From: Phymorhynchus buccinoides
Lineage: Eukaryota; Mollusca; Gastropoda; Neogastropoda; Raphitomidae
Reading direction: 5' to 3'
DNA: 64,000 bases
Assembly: GCA_017654935.2 (NCBI GenBank)
Contig: CM065698.1
Span: 40,621,045 to 40,685,044 of the forward strand
The notes under the pieces were generated by a model. It was not told the origin of the DNA and searched no databases. It was given only the letters and a program-made list of their open reading frames with translations. Made by a program: the position numbers and the translations under genes. Positions 20,496 to 31,104 of this stretch are shown in pieces (the stretch's first letter is position 1; each line of letters opens with the position of its first letter).

Positions 20496-21340
20496 GTAGT
20501 CGTCGTCGTCATCATCATAGCATCCGTTTTGGACATAAGAATGAATCTAAAGAAAAAAGAACAAAAAAGAATGAATCTGAAAATTGTGTATGTGTCCTGG
20601 TATGTCTTTTTTCTGTTTGTGTTGCAAAGTGTCATCACATTTATCTATTTATGTCTTTTTTTCTTGCAATGGTCTGCTATTGCTGCTGCTGCTGCTGCTA
20701 CTGCCACTACTACTACTACTATTTATACTATTATGCCTACAAAAAGGTAATATCGCTACAACAGCAGCAACAATAACCACTAGTACTAGTACTGCCGCTG
20801 CTGCTGCTGCTCCTACCAGTACAACTAGACTGACCCTTTATAGCTTCAGATTGCTTTCATACTCTATGGGTCATATGACCCCTGGCTGCACAAAATGAGG
20901 GGTGTTTTTTTCAAAATGATGGGCCACTTATGTGGCATAATGATTTATGTGGGTGCACACGTGTGTGGGGGTGTAGAAAATAAAGACAGTTTATCTAGCA
21001 AAACAACTAGAGGCTAGCAAGATACTTTTTGGAAAAAAGCCAAAACGTAATTCTCATGGAATGGGATGCGCTCTAAGGGCGCATCACAAGGTGTTGACAT
21101 GCGCCATTATTAAAAAGAATGGGTCAATGACGCGGGCGCACCGACAATCCGAAGCACTGCCCTTTACAGTAAAGCAATTGACAAAAAAACCTCAAGCTTA
21201 GGCAAATAATGAAATGAATAAGAGTTGTTTTGTTGCTTATAACTCAGCTTCTATAATAATGAAAAACCTTATTAACAATTCAGTCTTTTGTGAATGCAGA
21301 CGTTCAAACCAATAGTCGAAAAACACGGTCGTTCTTTTTC
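20496..21340. repeat. Post-gap sequence with GTC/GCT/ACT triplets
   Basis: Short imperfect trinucleotide runs occur at 20496-20516, 20678-20725 and 20755-20812. The remainder to 21340 is unique and non-coding as far as I can see. Confidence 0.6.
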
Positions 21341-21344
21341 ACAC

Positions 21345-21416
21345 TTGCCCCATGGCAACACAGTCATACGCTATCGATGTAATCACCAGCGTATGACTGC
21401 GTTGCCATGGGGCAAG
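21345..21416. repeat. Palindromic CCATGGCAAC element (X-box-like)
   Basis: TTGCCCCATGGCAACACAGT with CATACGCT is mirrored by AGCGTATG, then ACTGCGTTGCCATGGGGCAA. The ends resemble RFX X-box half-sites (GTTGCC, GGCAAC). Similar inverted pairs occur at 23685-24015, 32274-32345 and 50408-50480. Confidence 0.65.
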
Positions 21417-22089
21417 AGTGGACAATAACAACGTACATTCCTACCACAAGAAGCCTTTTTTCCCGGGCTCGACTCTTTTTGTGCTGTAGCCTACGGGATT
21501 AGGTTGACTTTGTCAGATCGACTACTGCTAAACCTGTATGTGCGTTTCTCATTACTAGCATTTGACCGTGTCGTCATGGGGCAAGAGTGGACAATAACAA
21601 CGTACATTCCTACCACAAGAAGCCTTTTTCCCGGGCTCGACTCTTTTTGTGCTGTAGCCTATGGGATTAGGTTACCTTTGTCTGATCGACTACTGCTAAA
21701 AATTGTACATGTATGTGTATTTCTCATTACTAGCATTTGACCGTGTTATTTGCCATGGGGCAAGAGTGGACAATAACAACGTACATTCCTACCACAAGAA
21801 GCCTTTTTTCCCGGGCTCGACTCTTTTTGTGCTGTAGCCTTAGCCTATGGTATTAGGTTGCCTTTGTCAGATCGACTGCTGCTAAAAATTGTACATGTAT
21901 GTGTGTTTCTCATTACTAGCATATGAGCGTGTTATTTGCCATGGGGCAAGAGTGGACAATAACAACGTACATTCCGACCACAACAGGCCTTTTTCCCGGG
22001 CTCGACTCTTTTTGTGCTGTAGCCTATGGGATTAGGTTGCCTTTGTCTGATCGACTACTGCTAACCCTGTGTGCGCGTTTCTCTCGCAG
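21397..22089 (+). repeat. About 170-186-bp tandem repeat, four units, ending at an exon boundary
   Basis: Each unit holds GCCATGGGGCAAGAGTGGAC, ACGTACATTCCTACCACAAG, CCCGGGCTCGACTCTTTTTG and TTTCTCATTACTAGCAT. The last unit diverges into GCGTTTCTCTCGCAG, the splice acceptor of the exon at 22090. Confidence 0.85.
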
Positions 22090-22130
22090 GTCATCCCCCG
22101 GAATCAGGTCACGAAGCAGCCGACCACGGG
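22090..22130 (+). CDS. Exon of Gly/His/Asp-rich protein (a)
   Basis: Acceptor gcgtttctctcgcag and donor ACGGG|gtaggt bound 41 bases. In the frame whose last codon is complete it reads HPPESGHEAADHG, preceded by two bases of a split codon. That His/Gly/Asp-rich composition continues in frame into the exon at 25832, and the other frames lead to a stop or to unlike sequence. The preceding exon was not found; it could lie in the gap at 19996. Being short, it rests mainly on the composition match and splice sites. Confidence 0.6.
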
Positions 22131-22218
22131 GTAGGTTTTCTTCCCCCCTTTCCCCTGTCGTCCTTTCTTTGACCGTGGCCTCTTCCCATGATCAATGTAC
22201 AGCCTAAGCATATAAGGG

Positions 22219-22365
22219 CCTGTATAGCCATGAGTGCGGCTAAGACAGCTAATCCTGGATGGAAAATGCAAAATGAGTCCTAACTACCAATCCGATTGGC
22301 AGTGTAGACTAATTTTGCATTTCTCATCCCGGATTAGTTGTCTTAGCCATACTCATGACTACAGG
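22219..22365. mobile_element. Foldback MITE
   Basis: CCTGTATAGCCATGAGTGCG, then GGCTAAGACAGCTAATCC and AAATGCAAAAT are mirrored by ATTTTGCATTT, then GGATTAGTTGTCTTAGCC and ACTCATGACTACAGG. It is about 147 bases and almost entirely inverted repeat. Confidence 0.85.
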
Positions 22366-22496
22366 CTCAGATTAGGGTCGCTGCGCTTTGTCGTGTGACT
22401 CAGGGCCAATGTGTCCCTTCATTATATATTTGAAAAAGTCAAATCTGTTGGCGTCTTTTCCTTGAACATGTATATATATATATATTTATGTGTCAC

Positions 22497-22508
22497 AGAG
22501 AGAGAGAG

Positions 22509-22566
<58 letters not shown>

Positions 22567-23690
22567 ACATTTCTTAAATATGTTGACTAACACTAGTACA
22601 TGCCCTTGACGATGTTGACTAGCAATAGTACATTTATTAATAATGTTGACCAACACTAGTACATTTCTTTAAAATGTTGACTAACAATAGTACATTTCTT
22701 AAAAAAATGTTGACTAACAATAGTACATTTCTTAAAGATGTTGACTAACAATAGTACATTTCTTAAAAATGTTGACTAACAATAGTACATTTCTTAAAGA
22801 TGTTGACTAACACTAGTACATTTCTTAAAGATGTTGACTAACAATAGTACATTTCTTAAAAATGTTGACTAACAATACTACATTTCTTAAAAATGTTGAC
22901 TAACAATAGTACATTTCTTAATAATGTTGACTAACAATAGTACATTTCTTAAAGATGTTGACTAACACTAGTACATTTCTTAAAAATGTTGACTAACACT
23001 AGTACATTTCTTAAAGATGTTGACTAACACTAGTACTATTTCTAGTACAGATGTTGACTAACACTAGTACATTTCTTAAAGATGTTGACTAACACTAGTA
23101 CATTTCTTAAAAAAATGTTGACTAAAATAGTATAAAACATTTCTTAAAGATGTTGACTAACACTAGTACATTTCTAAAACATTTCTAAAACATTTCTAAA
23201 AGATGTTGACTAACACTAGTACATGCCCTTAGGATGTTGACTAATACTAGTACATTTCATAAGGATGTTGACTAACACTAGTACATTTCTTAAAGATGTT
23301 GACTAACACTAGTACATGCCCTTAAGGATGTTGACTAATACTAGTACATGCCCTTAACCCTTTCACCGCCATCCATCTTTGAGCCAAAAATTTCCCTTAA
23401 AGCTACCTGGCTACAGAAAAGATTTTGTCTGCAATATTGTTGGATTTCTCTGTGACACATTTAGAATGGGGTCAATCCTTACTGCCCAAATTTACGAACA
23501 CAATATCATTGAATAACAGATCTTGATTTCAAGAGTTTTGATGACATGGTTGTTGAATCATTGTGGTGCAAAAATGCGACATTGGCAGTGAAAGGGTTAA
23601 GGATGTTGACAAACACTAGTACTTGTTGTTAAGGATGTTGACTGACACTAGAGCATGTTCTTAATGATGTTGACAGACACTATGGCAACA
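22497..23690. repeat. (GA)n followed by a 31-bp satellite
   Basis: GA runs over 22497-22566. From 22567, units of GATGTTGACTAACACTAGTA plus CATTTCTTAAA repeat every 31 bases, about 28-30 times, with CACTAG/CAATAG variants. A TTAA-MITE (23354-23600) interrupts the array, which resumes for three units. Confidence 0.95.
23354..23600 (-). mobile_element. TTAA-MITE family A, copy 4, nested in the 31-bp satellite
   Basis: It starts TTAACCCTTTCACCGCCATC and ends GGCAGTGAAAGGGTTAA. The array unit (ATGCCCTTAA / TTAAGGATGTTGAC) is cut at its TTAA. Confidence 0.85.
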
Positions 23691-24020
23691 CAGTGATTTG
23701 TAAGTTGTATTATGAGTGACCTAACACTGTTGCCATGGGCAAATATAGATATTATATGAATTATGTTAACGTGCACAAATTCCTTTATGAGTGGCCTAAC
23801 ACTGTTGCCATGGGGAAATATAGGTATTTTGTGAATTATGTTTGCGTGCACATACACGTCAACATTAATAACAAATTACCAGTATTTCCCCATGGCAACA
23901 CAATGAGTTGTAAGTTGTGTTGTGAGTGGCCTAACACTGTGTGTTTTTGTGAATTATGTTAACGTGTACAGAGATCTTTATGAGTGGCCTAACACTGTGT
24001 TGCCATGGGAAATTAGAGAT
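23685..24020. repeat. Cluster of CCATGGCAAC/GTTGCCATGG inverted motifs
   Basis: CTATGGCAACACAGTGA, CTGTTGCCATGGGCAAAT, CTGTTGCCATGGGGAAAT, CCCCATGGCAACACAATG and TGTGTTGCCATGGGAAAT occur with ATGAGTGGCCTAACACTG between them: about four diverged units of 75-85 bases. The motif resembles the RFX X-box. Confidence 0.7.
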
Positions 24021-24723
24021 TTTTATGTGATTACGGTTAACAGACTTTCACGCAAGTTCCTTAGGATGTTCTTTGACAGCAATGCCAGTTCTTAAGTAGA
24101 CGCTCACACCTGGTTTAACCGTTTTTCTTGTCTTTACATAACAAACATACACAGCAACAAAACTGAAGCAACAACAAGCTAGGCTTATGGCGTGCTCAGT
24201 ATAAGAAAAAGTGCATATCAGACAAAATAGACGGATTGAAATAATTACATGCTTCAATCAAAATAAACAAAAGACACAAAACCGAGTGTCAAGATAAAGA
24301 AAATAGGGGTAGATCATAATAGAATCAAAGCACACACACAAAATTCAAATCAAAATTGATTATCTCAAAGCAGAAAACAATTGCAATTCAAAGTGGATGA
24401 TCTCATAAAAATACGCTAACACCTGTTCGCTACTTCTTAAGAATGCTGTCTGACCAAAGACTGTACAGGGGAAGATAAACATCCGGTCTCTTTTCCCTAT
24501 ATGAGTAGTGAGGACAGAAACACTGGTTATGTCCCTTTGAAACGTGACACATTTTACACATCGATAGGCCAGTTGAATTCTCCGTTCAAGTTCCAGTCCG
24601 AGTTTTTGGAAAGCCTCCACTGTGAATAGTGTACTGTCCCCACTAACGATAACTCTATCAGCCCGGTTCGCCGAGCTTTTAAGTAATCCATCTTACCCTT
24701 TTAGAATATTTTTGGTCTGACGC
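24021..24723. other. Intergenic or intronic, nothing recognised
   Basis: The 86-codon open frame at 24360-24620 (-) has no splice or domain support. Confidence 0.4.
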
Positions 24724-25072
24724 TAAAGGGACAGACCCACTGCGTACGATGTGATCCGACTTCGATCCGATTGTGACGATGCACAGTATGTGAGTCATGA
24801 TTCACGTGAAATACTCCCGGTCTAAAAATTAATGCCATTGTTTTCGTTCACTACAGACCCCAATACATGATTTACATGTCTGCTGATGCAAAAATGTATT
24901 ATATTCATCAGATTCGTGTAGGCCTACGGGGGACTGCAAAAATAGTGAACGTAACTAGTAGGATTTCATCAGAATCATTTAGACAGTGGAATTTCACGAG
25001 AATCATGACTCACAAATGCCACAGTCGGATCCGCATTGGCATCGAATGGTATGCAGTGTAGCGGACCCTTAA
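24724..25072. mobile_element. MITE with about 90-bp imperfect inverted ends
   Basis: The left part (CTAAAGGGACAGACCCACTG, then GTGAGTCATGATTCACGTGA) is matched in reverse by the right part (CACGAGAATCATGACTCAC, then GTATGCAGTGTAGCGGACCC). It ends at the TTAA that starts the next MITE. Confidence 0.65.
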
Positions 25073-25311
25073 AGACCCACAAGATCACGTGTCAAAATCA
25101 CGGGTTTCGCGTGTTTTCCCTCTTATAGCTGAACATAAATCTTGTTTTTAGTTGACCAGGTTCGACTCCCATACAAATGCCCTCAAACTGAAAACGAAAC
25201 ATCATTTTAAAGAGCAGCCTCAATTTGAAGTTGGGGATATTTTGTAAGTGGGTCGCAGCTACCCAGAAAAAAACCAAGGGACTTAATCGTGGTGCGTCAG
25301 TGTGTCTTTAA
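25069..25311 (+). mobile_element. TTAA-MITE family B, copy 3
   Basis: TTAAAGACCCACAAGATCAC to GCGTCAGTGTGTCTTTAA. The right TTAA (25308-25311) is also the left TTAA of the following family A element. Confidence 0.9.
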
Positions 25312-25531
25312 CCCTTTCGCTGCTAGCCTTAACAGGGTAGAGAAAAGAATTATCTGCAACATTGGGAGTTCTTTGTGACATGATTGTATAACATTAGGTT
25401 TATCCTTACCTCCCAAAATTAAGAGAGAAAAAAGGGTATTTGGATAACAGGCCCTGATTTGATGCCTTTTAGTGACATGGGTGTTAAACCATTGTGGTGC
25501 ATAAATGTAACATTGGCGGTGAAAGGGTTAA
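25308..25531 (-). mobile_element. TTAA-MITE family A, copy 5
   Basis: TTAACCCTTTCGCTGC at the left and CATTGGCGGTGAAAGGGTTAA-type sequence at the right. It is slightly shorter than the other copies and abuts family B copy 3, sharing one TTAA. Confidence 0.85.
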
Positions 25532-25544
25532 TATATGATGAATG

Positions 25545-25745
25545 AATGGAAAATGGTGTTTTACGTCCTCTCGGTCTGGAACAGACACATATGGGACATT
25601 TGTAAATACAAAGATGGTGGGAACGATACTGGAGGCAATGCCCGGAAGCAGTGCGAAACCAGTAAAGTCCCGATATTTTAACAATGCAGATAAGTGTAGC
25701 AGTAACTACGCCTCGGTTAAACCTCATCGGCTATGGTACCACTAT
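25545..25745 (+). mobile_element. Interspersed element E3, copy 3
   Basis: TGGTGTTTTACGTCCTCTCG to CCTCATCGGCTATGGTACC, colinear with the copy at 7562. Confidence 0.75.
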
Positions 25746-25831
25746 TACAGTTCTTTGTATATAGAGTTAAGTGAAAAAAGGTTAATACAATGATGTCTTG
25801 CTCACACTGTTACTGTTCACCCCGCGTGCAG

Positions 25832-25927
25832 GGTGACGCACACGGTGACGCACCCAGCGGCACCGGGGGTCACGGAGATGACCACGGGGGTCAGGCGGGT
25901 CACGGGGATGGGGACCACAGCAGTGCT
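25832..25927 (+). CDS. Exon of Gly/His/Asp-rich protein (b)
   Basis: Acceptor ccccgcgtgcag and donor GCT|gtaagt bound exactly 32 codons: GDAHGDAPSGTGGHGDDH then GGQAGHGDGDHSSA. It is 25% or more Gly, with His and Asp in GHGD-type pairs that could bind metal ions (inference). Phase 0 on both sides matches the exons at 22090 and 28872. GC-rich coding contrasts with AT-rich flanks. The 53-bp satellite begins about 15 bases after the exon. No family is assigned; extracellular Gly/His/Asp-rich linkers occur in several secreted invertebrate proteins. Confidence 0.7.
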
Positions 25928-25942
25928 GTAAGTTCTGTTTTA

Positions 25943-27252
25943 AAGACCCCGCACGTCACGTGTCACATTCCCTCTTATGCTAGGAAGATTTATTAAAGAA
26001 CCCCCACGTCACGCGTCACATTCCCTCTTATGCTAGGAAGATTTCTTAAAGACCCCGCACGTCACGTGTCACATTCCCTCTTATGCTAGGAAGATTTCTT
26101 AAAGACCCCGCACGTCACGTGTCACATTCCCTCTTATGCTAGGAAGATTTCTTAAAGACCCCGCACGTCACGTGTCACATTCCCTCTTATGCTAGGAAGA
26201 TTTCTTGAAGACCTCCCACGTCACGTGTCACATTCCCTCTTATGCTAGGAAGATTTCTTGAAGACCTCCCACGTCACGTGTCACATTCCCTCTTATGCTA
26301 GGAAGATTTCTTAAAGAACCCCCACGTCACGAGTCACATTCCCTCTTATGCTAGGAAGATTTCTTAAAGACCCCGCACGTCACGTGTCACATTCCCTCTT
26401 ATGCTAGGAAGATTTCTTAAAGACCCCGCACGTCACGTGTCACATTCCCTCTTATGCTAGGAAGATTTCTTAAAGAACCCCCACGTCACGAGTCACATTC
26501 CCTCTTATGCTAGGAAGATTTCTTAAAGACCCCGCACGTCACTTGTCACATTCCCTCTTATGCTAGGAAGATTTCTTAAAGACCCCGCACGTCACGTGTC
26601 ACATTCCCTCTTATGCTAGGAAGATTTCTTAAAGAACCCCCACGTCACGAGTCACATTCCCTCTTATGCTAGGAAGATTTCTTAAAGACCCCGCACGTCA
26701 CGTGTCACATTCCCTCTTATGCTAGGAAGATTTCTTAAAGACCCCGCACGTCACGTGTCACATTCCCTCTTATGCTAGGAAGATTTCTTAAAGAACCCCC
26801 ACGTCACGAGTCACATTCCTTCTTATGCTAGGAAGATTTATTAAAGACCCCGCACGTCACGTGTCACATTCCCTCTTATGCTAGGAAGATTTATTAAAGA
26901 CCCCGCACGTCACGTGTCGCATTCCCTCTTATGCTAGGAAGATTTATTAAAGACCCCGCACGTCACGTGTCGCATTCCCTCTTATGCTAGGAAGATTTCT
27001 TAAAGACCCCCCACGTCACGTGTCACATTCCCTCTTATGCTAGGAATATTTCTTAAAGACCCCCCACGTCACGTGTCACATTCCCTCTTATGCTAGGAAG
27101 ATTTACCCCCCACGTCACGTGTCACATTCCCTCTTATGCTAGGAAGATTTACCCCCCACGTCACGTGCCACATTCCCTCTTATGCTAGGAAGATTTCTTG
27201 AAGACCTCCCACGTCACGTGTCACATTCCCTCTTATGCTAGGAAGATTTCGT
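25943..27252 (+). repeat. 53-bp satellite rich in GTCACGTG, about 24 units
   Basis: The unit reads AAAGACCCCGCACGTCACGT, then GTCACATTCCCTCTTATGCT and AGGAAGATTTCTT, at an exact 53-base period in the core. Most units hold CACGTCACGTGTCAC. The order of motifs (AAAGACCC, CACGTGTCA, TTCCCTCTTAT, AGCT/TGCT, GGAAGATTT) matches the first 80 bases of TTAA-MITE family B with a deletion. Two inverted fragments of the same end follow at 27256-27395. Confidence 0.95.
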
Positions 27253-27255
27253 AAG

Positions 27256-27395
27256 ATTTCTTACCAGCTATAAGAGGGAAATCACGTGAACATCGTGATT
27301 GTGACACGTGACGTGATGGGTCTTTCAGATTCCTTGCTAGCTATAAGAGGGAAGAGACGTGAAAACCGTGATTTGGACACGTGACGTGCGGGATC
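27256..27395 (-). mobile_element. Two inverted family-B MITE end fragments
   Basis: TACCAGCTATAAGAGGGAAA then CACGTGACGTGATGGGTCTTT, and again GCTAGCTATAAGAGGGAAGA then CGTGACGTGCGGGATCTTTAA. Both are left ends of family B in reverse. Confidence 0.75.
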
Positions 27396-27396
27396 T

Positions 27397-27636
27397 TTAA
27401 AGACCCACCAGATCACGTGTCAAAATCACTGTTTTCACGTGTTTTCCCTCTTATAGCTGGTAAGAAATCTTGTTTTGACCAGGTTTGACTCCCATACAAA
27501 ATGTTCCCAAATTGAAAACGAAACATCGTTTTAAAGAGCAGCCTCAATTTGAAGTTGGGGATATTTGCATGTGGGTCACATCTACCCAGAAACCCCACCC
27601 AAGGGACTTAATCGTGGTGCGTCAGTGTGTCTTTAA
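27397..27636 (+). mobile_element. TTAA-MITE family B, copy 4
   Basis: TTAAAGACCCACCAGATCAC to GTCAGTGTGTCTTTAA, with TTAA at each border. This is the most complete copy. Confidence 0.9.
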
Positions 27637-27810
27637 AATTAGTATGCCGTTTTGTTCAAAATGTTATCTGGGCACCAGGCCATGTAGTCGTGAGCGCGTG
27701 TTTTTAGACAATCAAAACGGGATTTAGTACGCAAATTAGGCTAAACAGCCAATCGTTTTGGGAGTTGAATCTAATTTACATATTACTATACCCCGTGTTG
27801 ACTTGTCTAA

Positions 27811-27965
27811 AGGGCCAGCCACACGCCACTACAATCGCACGAGTGTACGATACGATTCGATCACGTGAACTCGATGCGCCAATCACATTTGTTCTTGCAT
27901 GGAGACCACGTGATCGAATCGTATCGTACAGTCGTGCGATTTTAGTGGACGTGTGGCTGGCCCTT
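27811..27965. mobile_element. Foldback element F, copy 1
   Basis: AGGGCCAGCCACACG, then GTACGATACGATTCGATCAC is mirrored by GTGATCGAATCGTATCGTAC, then CGTGTGGCTGGCCCT. It is about 155 bases with arms of about 65. A second copy follows at 28548. Confidence 0.9.
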
Positions 27966-28129
27966 CACACTGCTCGTCATCATTTTGAGTTCCAACTCGA
28001 TCATCACTATATAATTTTTTTTTTCTTTTTCAAATTATGATTAATGCAACCCCTGTCTCATCCCCGATGGTTCATAATGAGCAAAGAGTGATAGGTCCTC
28101 AAGGAGCCACCCTTCTTCTTCTTCTTTCT

Positions 28130-28445
28130 TCTTCGATCGCTCAGACAGTTTCCTGTCAATTATGAGCGCAGATGCGTCATGCTGCCGGCCGTTATGCGCC
28201 TAACTAAGAAATAGTTAGGCCGAGCAAGTCCGACTTCGGCTGGAAGATATCTTTTCGAAAGTGTTTCTTGAAAAAAAGGGCAGGAGAATGGACTGGTAAG
28301 GCAGAAAGATAGTAGATGACGGTAAGCAATGAGGCAGGGTCAAAGAGTGACAGATTAAAGGAAGTTACAATCACAGAACTTCCAGAAGGTGGGGGAACTA
28401 TTTATACAGAAAGACCCCCATCCCCGGTATCCCCACGGGGCCACC
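28130..28445 (+). repeat. Dispersed repeat E6, copy 3
   Basis: CGATCGCTCAGACAGTTTCC to GGTATCCCCACGGGG, colinear with 6520-6835. Confidence 0.75.
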
Positions 28446-28547
28446 CACCTCATGAGACACTGCCCTGCTGCTGAGAGTCATGTTGGTGGATTTGAGCGGC
28501 CGGGGCCTGTCCTGAGCAAAGATACTCACAGATAGACACACTCTTGT

Positions 28548-28702
28548 GGGCCAGCCACACGTCCACTAAAATCGTACGACTGTACGATACGATTCGATCA
28601 CGTGGTCTCTGAGAACAAAAAATGTGATTCGCGCTTCGAGATCACGTGATCGAATCGCGTCGTACAGTCGTGCGATTTTAGCTGACGTGTGACTGGCTCT
28701 TT
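28548..28702. mobile_element. Foldback element F, copy 2
   Basis: GGGCCAGCCACACGTCCACT at the left and GACGTGTGACTGGCTCTTT at the right. The core is ACTGTACGATACGATTCGAT with its mirror. Confidence 0.85.
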
Positions 28703-28871
28703 ATGTTATGGGGCAACATGAATAGTTTAGTGTGTGTTTGTGTGTGTTTGTGTGAATGTGTGTGCGTGTGTGCATGCGCGTGTGTGACCACACGTGTGTA
28801 GGTGTGTATGTATGCTACTTGGACAATATCAACAAAAACGTGTGTGAGCTTTTTTTTCTTTCTTCTTTCAG

Positions 28872-28943
28872 GCCACCACTCTGCAACTGTGTTCCACTCT
28901 ATTTTCCGTCCTGGTCCTCGCCGCTCTGAACAAACTTCGTTAA
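28872..28943 (+). CDS. Terminal exon of Gly/His/Asp-rich protein (c), hydrophobic GPI-like tail
   Basis: The pyrimidine-rich acceptor ttttttttctttcttctttcag precedes 23 codons and TAA: ATTLQLCSTLFSVLVLAALN then KLR. Joined to the previous exon the protein ends in a GHGDGDHSSA segment, a short spacer and about 14 hydrophobic residues. That order (small residues, spacer, hydrophobic tail) is the layout of a GPI-anchor signal; the polar NKLR end is less usual, and a short C-terminal membrane anchor is the alternative. An inverted copy of this exon, 72 bases long, lies at 53963-54034. Poly(A) signals follow at 29295. Confidence 0.7.
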   Translation, partial: ATTLQLCSTLFSVLVLAALNKLR

Positions 28944-29294
28944 ATCCCGCCACTCTTCGTGTCTTTCCGTCCTGCTGACGAAGAAAGCCGATGAGAGCCG
29001 AAGACAACAGCCCATTGACTCGGCTTTCTTCTCAGCAGCAAATTAATGCTTTTTGTGTGTGTCTCGCTTCTTTCTTTACGCTTGCCTTTCTTTGCGTTTC
29101 TTTCTCTCCTTTTTTGTTTGCTTGTTTGTTTTATTCACTGTTGTAAAAAGAGAAGAAGGAAAAGATGTGTGAAAGACGTATATTATTGCTATGTAATTCA
29201 GAAGAAAAGAAAGTATGTGCGACATTTATTGTAGTTGAAAGAGTGGATTTATAAATATTTGTCAGTGTGACTGTGAGTAGAGTGAGAGAACCAA

Positions 29295-29305
29295 AATAAA
29301 ATAAA
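29295..29305 (+). promoter_or_regulatory. Candidate polyadenylation signals
   Basis: Two overlapping AATAAA hexamers (AAAATAAAATAAAG) about 350 bases after the stop at 28943, in the expected orientation. Confidence 0.5.
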
Positions 29306-29329
29306 GAGATTATAAAGATAAATAGTAGT

Positions 29330-30199
<870 letters not shown>

Positions 30200-30200
<1 letters not shown>

Positions 30201-31104
30201 TGTAAAGGACAAAGCAAACAAAAGTGGGGCAACCCCATTTAAACCAAAAATTACAATTTCAACAGCAGAAAAACTGTACGAAGTTACTATCACTTTTGTT
30301 TATACAGTAAGCTGCTTTAAACAAACAACCAAACATCTTCGACTTGAATGTACAAATAAGGTTCATAGCATAGCATACATGTTGCCAATTTACAGCAGAA
30401 CAAAATCACACGAAGAAAAAAAAGCAGCAGTATAATCCTATCCTCGGTAGCCATTCACTCGTCTCCAAAATATGACCCCCCCCCCCCCCCTCTCTCTCTC
30501 TTCCATGTACCCCCAAGGAGCTTTCGGAAATGAATAAAACTTGAAGCGTACCCATTCTTACCCCCCACGTACACACGCACTCTTTCTCAAGGTTTCAAGG
30601 TTTTTAATTTCCAAAACATCCCCTTGGGGGTACATCTCGGATCTTACACGATCAAGCTCATATCCCTTTTACAAACGACAAGCAGCCTACATTGCAAAAT
30701 CAAATCCTTTTCACCATTAAAACAACACACATAAAACTCACAGATAATTGTGGTGTGGAGGGAAATCATGTATCACAGACGCATAAATAAAAACAAACTG
30801 GCTTTGGTGTTTTTTTTAAAAGCAAAAAGCAAAAAAAGCGACAATGCCTCAACAAGAAAATGCATGAATAATAATGCGTTAAAAAGTTTAGTATTTATGC
30901 GTCACTACTAAAATAAAAGTGTTCGTTTATTAAACACAAGTCCATTTTCTGGTGCGAAAAACATCTGATCATGGATGAATAAGAGTATTTAAAGACTGGT
31001 TGCATTCGGGATAAAATTGTACGCATTTAATTATGTGACAGGCCTATACTAAGTGTTTTCGTGGTTTTTTAAAATTATATTATGCTGGTTATCTAATGAA
31101 AGTT
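30200..31104. other. Non-coding sequence of the left arm
   Basis: Contains a poly-C/CT stretch at 30476-30502 and an inverted pair (TGTACCCCCAAGGAG at 30506, CCCCTTGGGGGTACAT at 30620) resembling the end of a retroelement. No gene seen. Confidence 0.5.

Noticed and set aside
19871..20776. 301-codon frame across the first gap
   Set aside because: Two thirds of it is N; only unknown sequence keeps it open. The same applies to the frames over 55240-55774.
25943..27252. CRISPR-like array (regular 53-bp repeats)
   Set aside because: Units are contiguous without unique spacers, the DNA is eukaryotic, and the unit derives from a MITE.
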